A stretch of 7,624 bases of DNA, from the NCBI GenBank assembly GCA_017958935.1, contig JAGDBR010000152.1, positions 1-7,624 of the forward strand, read 5' to 3'. The notes under the pieces are model-generated. The model was not told the DNA's origin. It saw only the letters and a list, made by a program, of their open reading frames with translations, and made no database searches. Positions 6,492-7,624 of the stretch are shown piece by piece (positions within the stretch are counted from its first letter, which is position 1; each line of letters begins with the position of its first letter). A program made the translations under genes and the position numbers. Origin of the DNA: Lachnospiraceae bacterium (GTDB lineage Bacteria > Bacillota_A > Clostridia > Lachnospirales > Lachnospiraceae).

Positions 6492-7624
6492 ATGAAACAT
6501 TTCAGAAAAATCACAGCCATTTTGCTCGCCGCGCTCCTCGGCGCAAGCCTGTTCGCCTCGTGCAGCAAGCCTGAGCCGACGAAGACGCCGGAACCGCAGA
6601 CGACTGCCGCTCCGGCGGAAAGCGCAACGGCCGAAGTCCCTTCTTCTTCGGAGGAAGGGACCGGCCCTGCGCCGACAGCGCCCGCGGGCGAGCTCGTTGA
6701 CTATGCGGGCGAGCTCAAACTGGACATGGACTCCGAAACGAAGAAGCAGGAAGTGACCGTCAAACAGTTCGTCGACGGCGACACCACGCATTTCAACGTC
6801 CCGGAGGAGATCATTGAGACCGAAGTCCTGAAGGCGCGTTATCTCGGCGTCAACACGCCGGAATCGACGGGCTCCATCGAGAAGTGGGGCAAGCAGGCGT
6901 CGAACTTCACGAAAGAGAAGCTCAGCCATGCGAAGTCCATCATTGTGGAATCCGACGACGCGAACTGGAACTTCGACAATACGACGAGCCACCGCTGCCT
7001 GTGCTTCGTCTGGTATCAGCCCGAGGACGGTTCGGATTACCGGAACCTGAATCTGGAACTGCTGCAGGAGGGCTACGCGATCGCGAACAACTCCGGCGGC
7101 AACCGCTACGGCGAGACGATGCTGAAGGCGATCGACCAGGCAAAGGAGCGCCTGCTCCGCGTGTACTCGAACGAGAAGGATCCTTTATTCTATGAAGGCG
7201 AAGTGCGAGAAGTCACGATCAAGGCGCTGCGCACCGATCCCGACGCGTTCCTGAACACGAAGGTCTCGTTCGAAGGCGTCATCCTCCGCGAGTACAGCAA
7301 TACGCTTTACGTGGAAGAGTACGACGAGGAAGACGGCATCTATTACGGCATGAACGTCTACTACGGCTTCTCCGCCGACCCGGACTGCCTGGCCTTCATG
7401 CAGAACGGCAACCGCGTCCGGTTCGTGGGCAGCCTGCAGTACTATGAAGCCGGCGGCACCTACCAGGTGTCCGGCATCCAGTACAAGCCGAGAAAACCGG
7501 AAGAATCCTGCGCGCTGATCAAAGAGAACGCCGGCATGGAATACGTGACGACGGATCCGGCGCTCATGATGAAGGGCAAAAAGTCCGTCATCGTGACGCT
7601 GCACAGCGGCGAGGATACATTGGA
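6492..7624 (+). CDS. SNase-domain (thermonuclease family) lipoprotein, partial at 3' end
   Basis: This frame stays open from ATG 6492 to the window end: 377 complete codons with no stop. It predicts a surface lipoprotein that cleaves nucleic acid phosphodiester bonds. The signal peptide (M-K-H-F-R-K, then a Leu/Ala core) ends in L-F-A-S-C with Cys 24. A Pro/Thr/Ala/Glu-rich tether follows to about residue 75. The staphylococcal-nuclease domain spans about 86-230: V-D-G-D-T (94-98, Asp 97 like SNase Asp21), A-R-Y-L-G-V-N-T-P-E (115-124, Arg 116 and Glu 124 like Arg35 and Glu43), K-W-G-K-Q-A (131-136), Arg 168 like Arg87, and N-L-E-L-L-Q-E-G-Y-A. Asn 121 replaces the calcium-ligand Asp40. Residues 237-335 and beyond look like a beta-rich, OB-type extension (V-S-F-E-G-V-I, V-R-F-V-G-S-L), not confidently assigned. 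The start has a modest GGGTGAG site at 6480-6486. With no terminator in the 22-base gap, cotranscription with the binding protein is likely. Confidence 0.88.
   Translation, partial: MKHFRKITAILLAALLGASLFASCSKPEPTKTPEPQTTAAPAESATAEVPSSSEEGTGPAPTAPAGELVDYAGELKLDMDSETKKQEVTVKQFVDGDTTHFNVPEEIIETEVLKARYLGVNTPESTGSIEKWGKQASNFTKEKLSHAKSIIVESDDANWNFDNTTSHRCLCFVWYQPEDGSDYRNLNLELLQEGYAIANNSGGNRYGETMLKAIDQAKERLLRVYSNEKDPLFYEGEVREVTIKALRTDPDAFLNTKVSFEGVILREYSNTLYVEEYDEEDGIYYGMNVYYGFSADPDCLAFMQNGNRVRFVGSLQYYEAGGTYQVSGIQYKPRKPEESCALIKENAGMEYVTTDPALMMKGKKSVIVTLHSGEDTL
6684..6716 (+). repeat. Short in-frame direct repeat in the nuclease lipoprotein linker
   Basis: GCGGGCGAGCTC occurs at 6684-6695 and again at 6705-6716, a 21-base period. 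In protein it gives A-G-E-L twice, seven residues apart (A-G-E-L-V-D-Y, then A-G-E-L-K). It sits between the tether and the nuclease domain and probably reflects a small local duplication. Confidence 0.7.

Noticed and set aside
6420..6992. A 190-codon open frame on the - strand over the start of the nuclease gene
   Set aside because: It is Arg-rich and featureless. The + strand has a signal peptide, lipobox and SNase motifs here.

Overview
The window looks like chromosomal DNA from a GC-rich member of the Bacillota, probably a Clostridia-type anaerobe. This is inferred from four things: a class I-alpha glutamine synthetase without an adenylylation loop, strong AAGGAGG-type ribosome binding sites, an RDD membrane protein with an acidic loop, and two lipoproteins whose lipobox Cys is followed by a long Pro/Ala/Ser/Glu-rich tether. 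Codons strongly favour G or C in third position. All six genes read on the + strand. No RNA gene, insertion sequence, CRISPR array or phage gene was seen.

Layout. (1) 1-951 is the C-terminal part of glutamine synthetase (glnA); its N-terminus lies before the window. (2) 952-1162 is an intergenic region with an AT-rich block (24% GC by count over 961-1010), an extended -10 promoter (TGCTATAAT ending at 1025) and a GC-rich hairpin in the presumed leader. (3) 1163-1939 encodes an RDD-family membrane protein of unknown role. (4) 1999-6469 is a complete carbohydrate/glycerol-phosphate-type (CUT1) ABC importer: MalK/MsmX/UgpC-like ATPase, MalF/UgpA-like permease, MalG/UgpE-like permease and a UgpB-like solute-binding lipoprotein. 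The first three genes are tightly coupled. A 47-base gap with a small hairpin and a possible internal promoter precedes the binding-protein gene. (5) 6492-7624 is a lipoprotein with a staphylococcal-nuclease (SNase) domain and further beta-rich, OB-like sequence. It starts 22 bases after the binding-protein stop and runs off the window end, so it was easy to miss among complete ORFs.

How they may work together. The binding lipoprotein should capture a small solute outside the membrane, pass it to the two permeases, and the ATPase would power uptake. The adjacent surface nuclease, probably on the same transcript, suggests breakdown of extracellular nucleic acid combined with uptake of a product, perhaps a sugar- or glycerol-phosphate-like compound. 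That link rests on gene proximity and on UgpB-like motifs in the binding protein. It is the most interesting hypothesis here, but the individual protein families are known ones. Nothing in the window is clearly an unprecedented system.
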